Of a stretch of DNA of 47,808 nt, positions 25,611-33,686 are shown in pieces (the first letter of the stretch is position 1; every line of letters begins with the position of its first letter). The position numbers and the translations under genes are program-made. This DNA comes from an uncultured Lachnospiraceae bacterium (GTDB taxonomy: Bacteria; Bacillota; Clostridia; Lachnospirales; Lachnospiraceae): contig CACXEU010000062.1 in assembly GCA_902766735.1 (NCBI GenBank), positions 1 through 47,808 on the forward strand, written 5' to 3'. A model generated the notes under the pieces. The model saw only the letters and a program-made list of their open reading frames with translations. It was not told the origin of the DNA and made no database searches.

Positions 25611-26453
25611 GTGGATATTTTTAATCTTGGGGAACATATCTTAAATCTGATTGAAATGGCTCTGGCCTTTTGGAATGACAAAGTTGGAATGGTGTTTGAT
25701 TTACTGAAACAGTCACCAACCACATTTAAGGATGGAGGACCATGGCAGATTGTAGAAGAGGTTGAACCAATATTTGTCGGAGTGGGTTCCTCTCTAGTTG
25801 TCCTGTTTTTTGTAATCGGCTTTTGTGCCGAGAGTGTTGATGTAAAAGAAGATATGAGGTTTGAAGTGATTTTGAGAATGCTTATGAGAGTAGGAATTGC
25901 AGAGTGGCTTGTGGCAAACAATGTATCAATTATGAAAGCGTTCTTTTTATCGGCGGGAAATCTGGTAAAGCTGATGACAAAGAGTGATGCAACAGAGCTT
26001 ACCATATCGCAGGAGCAGGCAGATATTATTAAAGATTTGGGATTTGGTCCCAGTCTGATTATGTTGATTTTATCAGTGGTAATCGCACTGGTCATTATCA
26101 TCTGCGGGTTCATGCTGATCTATACGGTGTATTTCAGATTTTTGAAAATTTTAGTCATTGTACCGATTGGTGCGATTGCATTTTCGACAGTGGCAGGAAA
26201 CAGAACTGTGGCACAGACAGCGGTAACTTATGCAAAACATTTCTTATCTGTTGTATTTGAGGCAGTAACCATCGCACTGGCAATACTGATGTGTAATGCA
26301 TTCATCAATGCAGGACTACCGAGTTTTACATCAGAGTATGCGGACTGGACAAAGGTACTGATTTATTTATGCGAATTAACCTTTGGTACTGCCATGACCG
26401 TAGGAATGGTAAAAGGTGCACAGAACCTTACAAGCAGAGCATTAGGATTATAG
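25611..26453 (+). CDS. TrbL/VirB6-like channel membrane protein
   Basis: A 280-aa polytopic protein from GTG 25611 (AGAAGGTGAG upstream). Hydrophobic segments include VGSSLVVLFFVIGFC, PSLIMLILSVVIALVIIICGFMLIYTVYF, ILVIVPIGAIAFSTVAG, FLSVVFEAVTIALAILMC and VLIYLCELTFGTAMTVGMV. This is the inner-membrane core component of the T4SS. It sits between the pilin-like gene and PrgI, the conserved order in Tn1549-type elements. A minus-strand open frame opposite it (25565-26113) is a codon shadow. Confidence 0.85.
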   Translation: MDIFNLGEHILNLIEMALAFWNDKVGMVFDLLKQSPTTFKDGGPWQIVEEVEPIFVGVGSSLVVLFFVIGFCAESVDVKEDMRFEVILRMLMRVGIAEWLVANNVSIMKAFFLSAGNLVKLMTKSDATELTISQEQADIIKDLGFGPSLIMLILSVVIALVIIICGFMLIYTVYFRFLKILVIVPIGAIAFSTVAGNRTVAQTAVTYAKHFLSVVFEAVTIALAILMCNAFINAGLPSFTSEYADWTKVLIYLCELTFGTAMTVGMVKGAQNLTSRALGL

Positions 26454-26466
26454 GAGGAGCAGAAAA

Positions 26467-26862
26467 ATGATTATAGAAATCAATAAAGATATTGATAAAT
26501 ATCAGGAATCTGTGGTTATGGGGCTTACTGCAAAGCAGCTGATTTATTCCATTGTATCTGTATTGGTAGGCGGTACAATCGTACTGCTTACCTATCGGTA
26601 TATCGGGCTTACCGGGAGTGCTTATGTGGCAATCCCGGCGGTCGCACCGATTGCAATGGGTGGCTTTTATTCCTATCAGGGAATGAGTTTCTTTGAAGCA
26701 ACAAAAAGAAGAATACATTTTCTTTTTGCAAACAGAGAGATTACTTACATTTCTTCGGAAGGAGAAGGGACAATCAAAAAAATGCAAATGGAGGAAGCAC
26801 TGGCACAAAAAAAGAAAGGTAAAAATAAGAATAGGAAAAAGAGAGGACTTAAAGAAAAGTAG
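26467..26862 (+). CDS. prgI: PrgI family T4SS protein
   Basis: A 131-aa protein with a start strand (IEINKDIDKYQESVVMGLTAKQLIY) diagnostic of PrgI, two membrane helices (SIVSVLVGGTIVLLTYRYIG and AYVAIPAVAPIAMGGFYSY), an IHFLFANREITY segment and a very basic tail. PrgI acts as a VirB3-like partner of VirB4. Its last codons overlap the left arm of a terminator-like hairpin before virB4. Confidence 0.9.
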   Translation: MIIEINKDIDKYQESVVMGLTAKQLIYSIVSVLVGGTIVLLTYRYIGLTGSAYVAIPAVAPIAMGGFYSYQGMSFFEATKRRIHFLFANREITYISSEGEGTIKKMQMEEALAQKKKGKNKNRKKRGLKEK

Positions 26863-26887
26863 AATTGCTTGTCTTTAAGTCCTTTTT
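26845..26887 (+). terminator. Intrinsic terminator/attenuator between prgI and virB4
   Basis: GGACTTAAAGA (26845-26855) and TCTTTAAGTCC (26872-26882) are perfectly complementary over 11 bp and are followed by TTTTT. It lies inside the transfer operon, with virB4's RBS beginning only seven bases later. It should reduce or regulate virB4 transcription. Confidence 0.78.
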
Positions 26888-26901
26888 GGATTGGAGGATA
26901 T

Positions 26902-29256
26902 ATGGGATTATTTACAGATGGATTTAAGGAACTTAAGAAAGCATCAGAGCCTTTATACAAGAGCCCGAAATCCATTCAAGAAACCATCGAAATCTTGAAG
27001 ATTTCAGAAAACGGAATTTTTGAAGTGGCAAATGGAAAGTATTCAAAGTGCTATATGTTTACGGATATTAACTATACGACAACAACGGATGATGAACAGG
27101 TAGACATTTTTGAAAGATACTGTAAGCTGCTTAATTCCCTCGACTGTAATTTTAAGATTACGATTAACAATAAAAACAAAAATATGGAGGATTTCAGAAA
27201 CTTAATTCTGATTCCATACCTGAATGACGGATATGATGATTTCAGAAAAGTTTATAACGATATCATTGAAGAAAAGATGCGAGAGGGCAGACAGGAAATC
27301 GAGCAGGAGAGATATCTTACCATTACCATTGAACGTAAAAATTTTGAAGAGGCAAAAACACAGTTTGCTACGATTGAGGCAACTCTGTCAAAAGCTTATG
27401 GGGAACTTGGTGCAGGAATCAGAGCACTTTCAGGAAATGAGAGACTGAAAATCCTGCATGATTATTACAGGCTTGGCAAGGAGTCCGAATTTGACTTTGA
27501 CATCAAAGAAGCAAAGAAAGTCGGTTCAGACTTTGCCAATGATATCTGCAATGGAAAGGTAAAGTTTTTCACGGACTATTTTCAGGATGAAAGTAAATAT
27601 TGCAGAGCCTTGTATATCAAGAAATATCCGAGTAGTCTGTCGGACAGATTTCTGAATGAAATCACATCCCTTCCGATACATATGATTACAAGTATTGATG
27701 TGGTTCCCGTACCGAAGGATCTGACAACAAAGACATTGCAGAAAAAGTATCTCGGCATTGAGTCGGATATCATCAAACAGCAAAGAGTGCGAAACAGAAA
27801 CAATGACTTTTCCACAGAGATTTCCTATTCCAAACGAATGGAGAAAAAAGAGATTGAAAGCATTATGGATGATGTAAGGGAGAATGATCAGTGCCTGTTT
27901 TATGTAGGTGTTACCTTAATCGTCATGGCAGAGTCAAAAGAAGAAATGGAAAGCCATTGCGAAACCATCAGAACCATTGGTAAGAGAAACAGTGTGACAA
28001 TTGATATTTGCCAGTTAAAGCAGAGAGAGGCATTAAACACTGTATTGCCAATTGGTGTAAGACAGATAGAAACTATGAGAACCATGCTGACACAGAGCCT
28101 TGCAGTACTGATGCCATTTGATGTGCAGGAATTAAATGATTTTGGCGGTAACTATTATGGAATCAATCAGATTTCAAAAAATGTGAATGTTGGAAACCGT
28201 AAGAAACTGTTAAATGGAAATGGTTTTGTGTTTGGTGTACCGGGAAGTGGAAAGTCATTCTTTTGTAAGATGGAGATGGGAAGTGTATTCCTGTCAGGAG
28301 ATGATGAGATTATTGTAATAGATCCTCAAAATGAATATTTTGATGTGGCAAAAACATACGGTGGAACGGTCATCAATATGTCAACATATACAGATAACTT
28401 TGTAAATCCTTTGGATATGGATGTGTGGAATCTGGATGTCAATGACAGTCAGGGATGGATTCGTGATAAGGGTGAGTTTATGTTAGGTTTATGCGAGCAG
28501 TGTTTTGGAGACAGTTTAAATTCCAGACAGAAATCTATTATTGACCGTTGTGTGAGAACCATGTATAGAGATATTGCAAAAAGCAAAGAGAAGTACATTC
28601 CAATGATGGAAGATTTCTATGACCTGTTATTGAAACAGCCGGAGGAAGAAGCAAAGGATATTGCATTGTCACTTGAATTATTTGTTAATGGTTCACTCAA
28701 CATCTTTAATCATCAGACCAATGTGGATATGGACAACCGATTTACAGTCTATGGTATCAGAGACTTGGGGACAGAGCTTAGTCCGATTACAATGCTTGTT
28801 ATGATGGAAGCAATTCAGCAGAGAATTATTGACAATGGAAAGCGTGGTAAGGCAACTTGGCTGTACATAGATGAATTTCATGTGCTGCTTAATTCAGAAT
28901 ACAGTGCAAAGTATTTACAGCAGTTATGGAAAAAGGTCAGAAAGCAGGGTGGACTTTGCACAGGTATCACGCAGAATGTCGTCGATCTGTTACAGAACTA
29001 TACCGCAACAACCATGCTTGCAAACTCCGAGTTTGTGGCTTTGTTAAAGCAGGCAAACACGGATTCATCGAAGATGGCAGAGGTGATTGGAGTGTCGGAC
29101 GCACAACTTAAGTTTGTAACCAACTCACAGTCAGGTATGGGACTTTTGAAGTGTGGTTCGACGGTGATTCCGTTTGATAATCAAATCAGTAAGGATACGG
29201 GATTGTATAGGCTGTATAATACAAATATACATGAGATTATTGCGGGAGGCATGTAA
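26902..29256 (+). CDS. virB4: VirB4-type conjugation ATPase
   Basis: A 784-aa protein from ATG 26902 (TTGGAGG upstream; the longer frame from 26869 lies in the terminator). The N-terminal VirB4 domain covers residues 1-400. The ATPase has Walker A GVPGSGKSFF near residue 445, Walker B WLYIDEFHVLL near 653, and the following LWKKVRKQGG ... TGITQNVVDLL motif. It energises assembly and operation of the transfer channel at the inner membrane. The usual next gene, an NlpC/P60 hydrolase, is pushed 1.7 kb away by an insertion. Confidence 0.95.
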   Translation: MGLFTDGFKELKKASEPLYKSPKSIQETIEILKISENGIFEVANGKYSKCYMFTDINYTTTTDDEQVDIFERYCKLLNSLDCNFKITINNKNKNMEDFRNLILIPYLNDGYDDFRKVYNDIIEEKMREGRQEIEQERYLTITIERKNFEEAKTQFATIEATLSKAYGELGAGIRALSGNERLKILHDYYRLGKESEFDFDIKEAKKVGSDFANDICNGKVKFFTDYFQDESKYCRALYIKKYPSSLSDRFLNEITSLPIHMITSIDVVPVPKDLTTKTLQKKYLGIESDIIKQQRVRNRNNDFSTEISYSKRMEKKEIESIMDDVRENDQCLFYVGVTLIVMAESKEEMESHCETIRTIGKRNSVTIDICQLKQREALNTVLPIGVRQIETMRTMLTQSLAVLMPFDVQELNDFGGNYYGINQISKNVNVGNRKKLLNGNGFVFGVPGSGKSFFCKMEMGSVFLSGDDEIIVIDPQNEYFDVAKTYGGTVINMSTYTDNFVNPLDMDVWNLDVNDSQGWIRDKGEFMLGLCEQCFGDSLNSRQKSIIDRCVRTMYRDIAKSKEKYIPMMEDFYDLLLKQPEEEAKDIALSLELFVNGSLNIFNHQTNVDMDNRFTVYGIRDLGTELSPITMLVMMEAIQQRIIDNGKRGKATWLYIDEFHVLLNSEYSAKYLQQLWKKVRKQGGLCTGITQNVVDLLQNYTATTMLANSEFVALLKQANTDSSKMAEVIGVSDAQLKFVTNSQSGMGLLKCGSTVIPFDNQISKDTGLYRLYNTNIHEIIAGGM

Positions 29257-29425
29257 ACTTAAGAAAGAGTATGTTTTAAGTAGAAGATGTTTATATTGCA
29301 TAAGGGAAAAATGCAAGGTAATATATTAATTAATTAATTAATTATTGTGATTTATTATAAAGATTATGACTTAATTATTTAAAGTCAAAGATTAAAATAT
29401 ATGATACTTGAAGGAGAATAATAGG

Positions 29426-30859
29426 GTGGCTTGTGTAAAAATAACTAAAAAAACTTATAATTTTCTACAAAATAACGATTGGGCCTTGCTAGTTCTAAAA
29501 TATAGAAATATATCATTCCAAAAAAAAGATAATACATATATTATGACTTTAGAATTGAATAATGAAAACGCAACTGATATATATAGACTTATTGCATTGA
29601 TATATGAAAATAATTCAAATGAAAATAATATGTGGATTGATAATGATAATGAATATTCTCTTACGGATAATGAACAGATAAAAAATTTTTTATTCGAGTT
29701 TGAAGAAACTGATGGCTATCCATTATCATTTTACAAATTAAGTGATATCATAGAGCGAAGAAAGATTATTAACCTTCAACAAGTAAAAGAATTGGCACAA
29801 ATACCATATAGTGGTATATTGCCGCTATCAGGTATTGATATATATAGGATAAATAGGAACTTTTTAAATGATACTAATCATCAATGCATTGAAGTGGAAC
29901 ATAGAGACATTTGTATTAAAAATCGATATATTCAAAACGATATGCATATTGTTAAAGGAAATGTCGATATAGAAAACTGCTTTATTGAAGGTGATATAGT
30001 GATAAGTGGATCAGCAAAAGTAAACTTTCATCAATGTATTATTACCGGGAAAGTCCGCTGTAGTAATATATCATATCTATATTTAAGTAGCACCAATATG
30101 AAATATTTGTGTGTGTACAATTCGAATCTAAATACATTTAGATTTGAATATTGCAAAATATATAGATTTATTCTACATTCATGTAAAATAGATAAGAATA
30201 TATTATGTTTGAATAAATTTGTAGAGCCATATATTTGTAATTTAGAGTATGTAGATAAAAATGTAAGTATCGATTTATCGCAATTTGATCGAAAAAAAAT
30301 AAATTATAAAACAATCAAAAAAACAAATAGAGATGAATCTATATCAATAAAAAATGAAAGTGAATTCTATTTGAATTTTTTATGGAGAGAACCAATTAAA
30401 AAGATAGAGAATAAAGAGATTGCACTTGATATGGTTGATTATTTTTTGAAATATGGAAATTTGAAAAATGACCATAAATTTCAAAGTGATATGAAGTATA
30501 AAAAAGCACTTTATTCGAATGAAGGTTGGAGAAAAATTTTTGTACGTTTAACAGGGGCATTTTGCATTCCAAGTAGATGGATTATGTATTTAATAATTAA
30601 TACTATCTTTTTTACAGCATTGTATTCTGGAGTTGAAAGTATTCAATTTAAGAATGTTACAACGAATGCTATGGAACAAATTAATTTTTGGACAGCATTG
30701 TATTATTCTCTTGGGCAAATAATTGGTTCAAATCCGACAATATACAGTGCTATAGGTGCTACTCAAATATGCACAACGATTCAAGCATTATTGAATACAG
30801 TGTTCATTGCAAATTTATTTGCAGCACTTATAAATAAAATTATAGGAGATGAAAGATAG
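29426..30859 (+). CDS. Ion-channel-like membrane protein inserted in the T4SS operon
   Basis: A 477-aa protein with GTG start at 29426 (AAGGAG ten bases upstream). The first 330 residues are soluble; residues about 150-290 contain short beta repeats (VKGNVDIENCFIEGDIVISG, CIITGKVRCSNISYLYLSS) like a right-handed beta helix (bactofilin/pentapeptide-type). The C-terminal 90 residues have two membrane helices (WIMYLIINTIFFTALYSG and IQALLNTVFIANLFAALI) around a pore-loop-like NFWTALYYSLGQIIGSNP, which fits the Ion_trans_2 K+-channel fold without the usual GYGD filter. AT-rich relative to its neighbours. Sensor-plus-pore build suggests a membrane-permeabilising defence effector (inference). Confidence 0.6.
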   Translation: MACVKITKKTYNFLQNNDWALLVLKYRNISFQKKDNTYIMTLELNNENATDIYRLIALIYENNSNENNMWIDNDNEYSLTDNEQIKNFLFEFEETDGYPLSFYKLSDIIERRKIINLQQVKELAQIPYSGILPLSGIDIYRINRNFLNDTNHQCIEVEHRDICIKNRYIQNDMHIVKGNVDIENCFIEGDIVISGSAKVNFHQCIITGKVRCSNISYLYLSSTNMKYLCVYNSNLNTFRFEYCKIYRFILHSCKIDKNILCLNKFVEPYICNLEYVDKNVSIDLSQFDRKKINYKTIKKTNRDESISIKNESEFYLNFLWREPIKKIENKEIALDMVDYFLKYGNLKNDHKFQSDMKYKKALYSNEGWRKIFVRLTGAFCIPSRWIMYLIINTIFFTALYSGVESIQFKNVTTNAMEQINFWTALYYSLGQIIGSNPTIYSAIGATQICTTIQALLNTVFIANLFAALINKIIGDER

Positions 30860-30898
30860 TTAAGTGAACTATCAATTAGTTAAATATTACCATATTAA

Positions 30899-30958
30899 CT
30901 TCATAAGAGAGTATTTTTCAACCATCGTGGTTTTACCACGGTGGTTTTTCTTATGAAG
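30899..30958 (+). terminator. Two-tier hairpin terminator after the channel-like gene
   Basis: The inner stem AACCATCGTGG (30920-30930) with CCACGGTGGTT (30936-30946), loop TTTTA, is followed by a T-rich run. An outer 10-bp repeat, CTTCATAAGA (30899-30908) and TCTTATGAAG (30949-30958), encloses it. It separates the inserted gene from the NlpC/P60 gene. Confidence 0.8.
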
Positions 30959-30983
30959 AAAATAGCGAGAGGAGGTGGAAATC

Positions 30984-32723
30984 TTGGATATAAAACGAGT
31001 GGATGACAGAAAAATGGAAATCCACAAAAAAGAAAAGGCAAAGGTTCGTGTAAAAGATAAAGGTAAGCTTCGGGATAAGAAAGCTTTAATTCATACAAGA
31101 AAGAAAGCACCGGGTGTAGTGAAATCTGGTCTTTCTGCTACAAGAAGAAAGATTACCGGTCATGTGGAAGGTGGAGAAGAAATCGACAATGCAATGTTGG
31201 TAGGCGGTAGTGCTGTAAATGCATCAAGAAAAACTGTCAAAAGTGCTAAAGAGATGGCAGACATTGCAAAAAGGATTAAGCGTGTAGATAAAGGAAAAAA
31301 ACTTGCAAAAAGAATGGCGGTCAAAAAGTCAAAAAAGCTTACAAAGAAGATTCCCAAAAAGGTTGTAAAAACTATAACAAAGGAAAGTGGAAAGTTTGCG
31401 GCAAAGGAAACAACGAAAGTGGCAACAAAAGTAGCAGGAACTGTTGCCGGAACAGCAGGTACGGGAGCGGCAGGTCCACTTGTAGGAATAGCAGTAGGGG
31501 AACTGGCAGGAATCAGGATGGATATGGTAGATGTTAAATACACAAATCGTATTCGTAAATTAAAATTCTTTCGGGATAAGTTACAGAGTCAGGAACAGCA
31601 GACGGATAATCTGTTCAAACTGGTGAAAGATTTATTATTAAAGAAAATCAGTGTGGTGGCAAAGTATCTTGTAAAATACATGGTTATCTTTTTACTTCTA
31701 ATTATTATTCTTGTGGCAATTGTTGCAGTTCCGGTTATGGCTGTTATTGCAATTCTTTATAACTCCCCACTGGCGATTTTCCTACCACCATTAGAGAGTG
31801 GAGATACCGTGCAAAGTGTAGCGTCCGCATATATGGCTGACTTTAACCGTGAGATTACAGACTTGTCAACGCAGCACAAAGACCATGATAAAGGGCAGAT
31901 TGTCTACGTGAACTATGAAGGAACAGGAACACCGAACAACCTGTATGACATTGTCTGTGTATATATGGTGAAGTACGGTTATGAAAATATTGCAATCAAT
32001 ATGACTGATACCAACAAACAGAACTTAAAATTGGTGTTTGATGATATGTGCACCTATACAACAGAAACGACAACAAAGAAGATAGGAAAGAAAACAGAAA
32101 AGACACTGAATGTAAATGTTACGATGAAAACTTATTCGGATATGATTACGGAATACAGTTTTGCTCCGGATCAGGTAGAATTGTTAAATCAGTTAATGGG
32201 AAGTGATACAAGAGCACAGCTTGGATATGGAACAGCATCAAATGGAGGAGGCAGTACCACGGATTCCAAAAGTTCTATGACGGATGCAGAAATTAAAAGT
32301 ATTACGGATAAGATTACGGATGCAAAAGCAAAACATGTATGTACTTTTGCACTGACAAAAGTAGGCTATCCATATAGTCAGCCAAAAAGAGATTCCGGTG
32401 CATATTATGACTGCAGTTCTCTTGCTTATTATTCGTGGCAGAGTGCAGGAGTCAGTATGATATATGATAATGCAAACACCGCAGCAGCGGAAGCCGAGTA
32501 TTGTTCAAAAAATGGAAAAACGATTAGTGAAAAAGACATCAAGCCGGGAGACTTGGTGTTTTATTCTTTTCAGAATAACAAACGATACAAAAACATCAGC
32601 CATGTTGCAATCTATGTCGGGGATGGAAAAATCGTAGAAGCAAGTGATGAAAGTACCGGAGTTATTTACAGAGATTTATACACCAGTGGAATGGTGATGA
32701 TTGGGAGACCAATCAAGAAATAA
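30984..32723 (+). CDS. NlpC/P60 cell-wall hydrolase of the conjugation system (CD1107-like)
   Basis: A 579-aa protein; TTG 30984 fits GAGGAGG eight bases upstream. A very Lys/Arg-rich N terminus (about 1-140), a Gly/Ala-rich helix (about 145-175) and a membrane helix (about 225-260, YMVIFLLLIIILVAIVAVPVM-like) lead to an extracellular region. The C-terminal NlpC/P60 domain carries catalytic Cys477 (YDCSSL) and His540 (ISHVAIYVGDG). Such enzymes cut peptidoglycan peptides to make room for the channel, and CD1107-like proteins hold this place in Tn1549-type ICEs. The segment before the hydrolase (FNREITDLSTQHKDHDKG...) is VirB8-like in position but not assigned. Confidence 0.88.
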   Translation: MDIKRVDDRKMEIHKKEKAKVRVKDKGKLRDKKALIHTRKKAPGVVKSGLSATRRKITGHVEGGEEIDNAMLVGGSAVNASRKTVKSAKEMADIAKRIKRVDKGKKLAKRMAVKKSKKLTKKIPKKVVKTITKESGKFAAKETTKVATKVAGTVAGTAGTGAAGPLVGIAVGELAGIRMDMVDVKYTNRIRKLKFFRDKLQSQEQQTDNLFKLVKDLLLKKISVVAKYLVKYMVIFLLLIIILVAIVAVPVMAVIAILYNSPLAIFLPPLESGDTVQSVASAYMADFNREITDLSTQHKDHDKGQIVYVNYEGTGTPNNLYDIVCVYMVKYGYENIAINMTDTNKQNLKLVFDDMCTYTTETTTKKIGKKTEKTLNVNVTMKTYSDMITEYSFAPDQVELLNQLMGSDTRAQLGYGTASNGGGSTTDSKSSMTDAEIKSITDKITDAKAKHVCTFALTKVGYPYSQPKRDSGAYYDCSSLAYYSWQSAGVSMIYDNANTAAAEAEYCSKNGKTISEKDIKPGDLVFYSFQNNKRYKNISHVAIYVGDGKIVEASDESTGVIYRDLYTSGMVMIGRPIKK

Positions 32724-32746
32724 AAAGACAAGAGCAGGAGGCAGAA

Positions 32747-33118
32747 ATGAAGAGAAAAAAGAAACAGGAAATTAACGTTTATGAATATTTAGAAATGGCT
32801 ATGCAGCAGTTGGAACAGGAATGGCAGAGAGCCGGAGAAGTGATGAAGCTGCAGGTGGTTGGGCTTAATGACATTAGAAGCATCAATACTGCGATAGCAA
32901 AATCAGTCGTAGCAAACAGAGAACAGAAAAATAAGAGCATCAGTTTTGAAGAGAGTCTTTCCATTGTAAAAGAAAACTATATCCTGCTTCGATTGGCAAA
33001 GAAAATCAGAGAGCAGAGAGTGATGGCAGACAGGAGAAATGAGCGATGGTTCTATGTAGGACTGGACAAAGAAGAGTATGCAGTTTTTCTAAAAATTACG
33101 GAAGAAGGAGAGGATTAG
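32747..33118 (+). CDS. Hypothetical helical protein
   Basis: A 123-aa basic helical protein (MAMQQLEQEWQRAGEVMKLQVVG ... LAKKIREQRVMADRRNERWFYVGLDKEEY). RBS AGGAGG lies before ATG 32747. It sits between the cell-wall hydrolase and the methyltransferase, one base before the latter. No family recognised. Confidence 0.6.
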   Translation: MKRKKKQEINVYEYLEMAMQQLEQEWQRAGEVMKLQVVGLNDIRSINTAIAKSVVANREQKNKSISFEESLSIVKENYILLRLAKKIREQRVMADRRNERWFYVGLDKEEYAVFLKITEEGED

Positions 33119-33119
33119 C

Positions 33120-33683
33120 ATGGGGCAGAAGTTTAATATTATTTATGCTGATCCCCCATGGCAGTACAAAGTCTATTCTAAAAAAGGACAGGGAAGGAGT
33201 GCCGAAAACCATTATCATACAATGAACATTGAAGAAATACAGTCATTACCGGTAGAGTCGATTGCCGATGATGACTGTATTCTTTTTTTATGGGTAACTT
33301 TTCCATGTTTGCAGGAGGGATTATCCGTAATGGAAAGCTGGGGGTTTACTTATAAGACCTGCGGTTTTAACTGGGTGAAGCGAAATAAGAAAAGTGACAG
33401 TTGGTTTGTTGGACTTGGTTTTTGGACCCGTTCCAATTCAGAAGTCTGTCTGATCGGTACAAAAGGCCATCCCAAACGGTTTTCAAAATCCGTCAGACAG
33501 ATTTGTGATGCAAGAATTATGGAACATAGTAAGAAACCCGATGAAATCAGGGACAGAATTGTAGAGCTGTGTGGAGATTTACCAAGAATAGAATTGTTTG
33601 CTAGAAATACAAGTGAAGGCTGGGTAAGCCTTGGAGATGAGATTGATGGAAAGGATATCAGAGAAGCAATATTGGAGGTGTAG
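33120..33683 (+). CDS. MT-A70 family adenine-N6 methyltransferase
   Basis: A 187-aa protein with the catalytic motif DPPW at residues 11-14 (IIYADPPWQY), the family's CILFLWVTFP strand, GFTYKTCGFNWVK, and LGFWTRSNSEVCLIGTKG. MT-A70 enzymes add a methyl group to adenine N6 in DNA or RNA. In ICEs they are often linked to protection from host restriction. Close to family length and intact. It begins one base after the previous stop and ends three bases before the large helicase gene. Confidence 0.92.
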   Translation: MGQKFNIIYADPPWQYKVYSKKGQGRSAENHYHTMNIEEIQSLPVESIADDDCILFLWVTFPCLQEGLSVMESWGFTYKTCGFNWVKRNKKSDSWFVGLGFWTRSNSEVCLIGTKGHPKRFSKSVRQICDARIMEHSKKPDEIRDRIVELCGDLPRIELFARNTSEGWVSLGDEIDGKDIREAILEV

Positions 33684-33686
33684 CAT

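Noticed and set aside
25565..26113. 182-aa minus-strand open frame
   Set aside because: Lies fully opposite the TrbL/VirB6 gene, has no RBS and mirrors its codon pattern.
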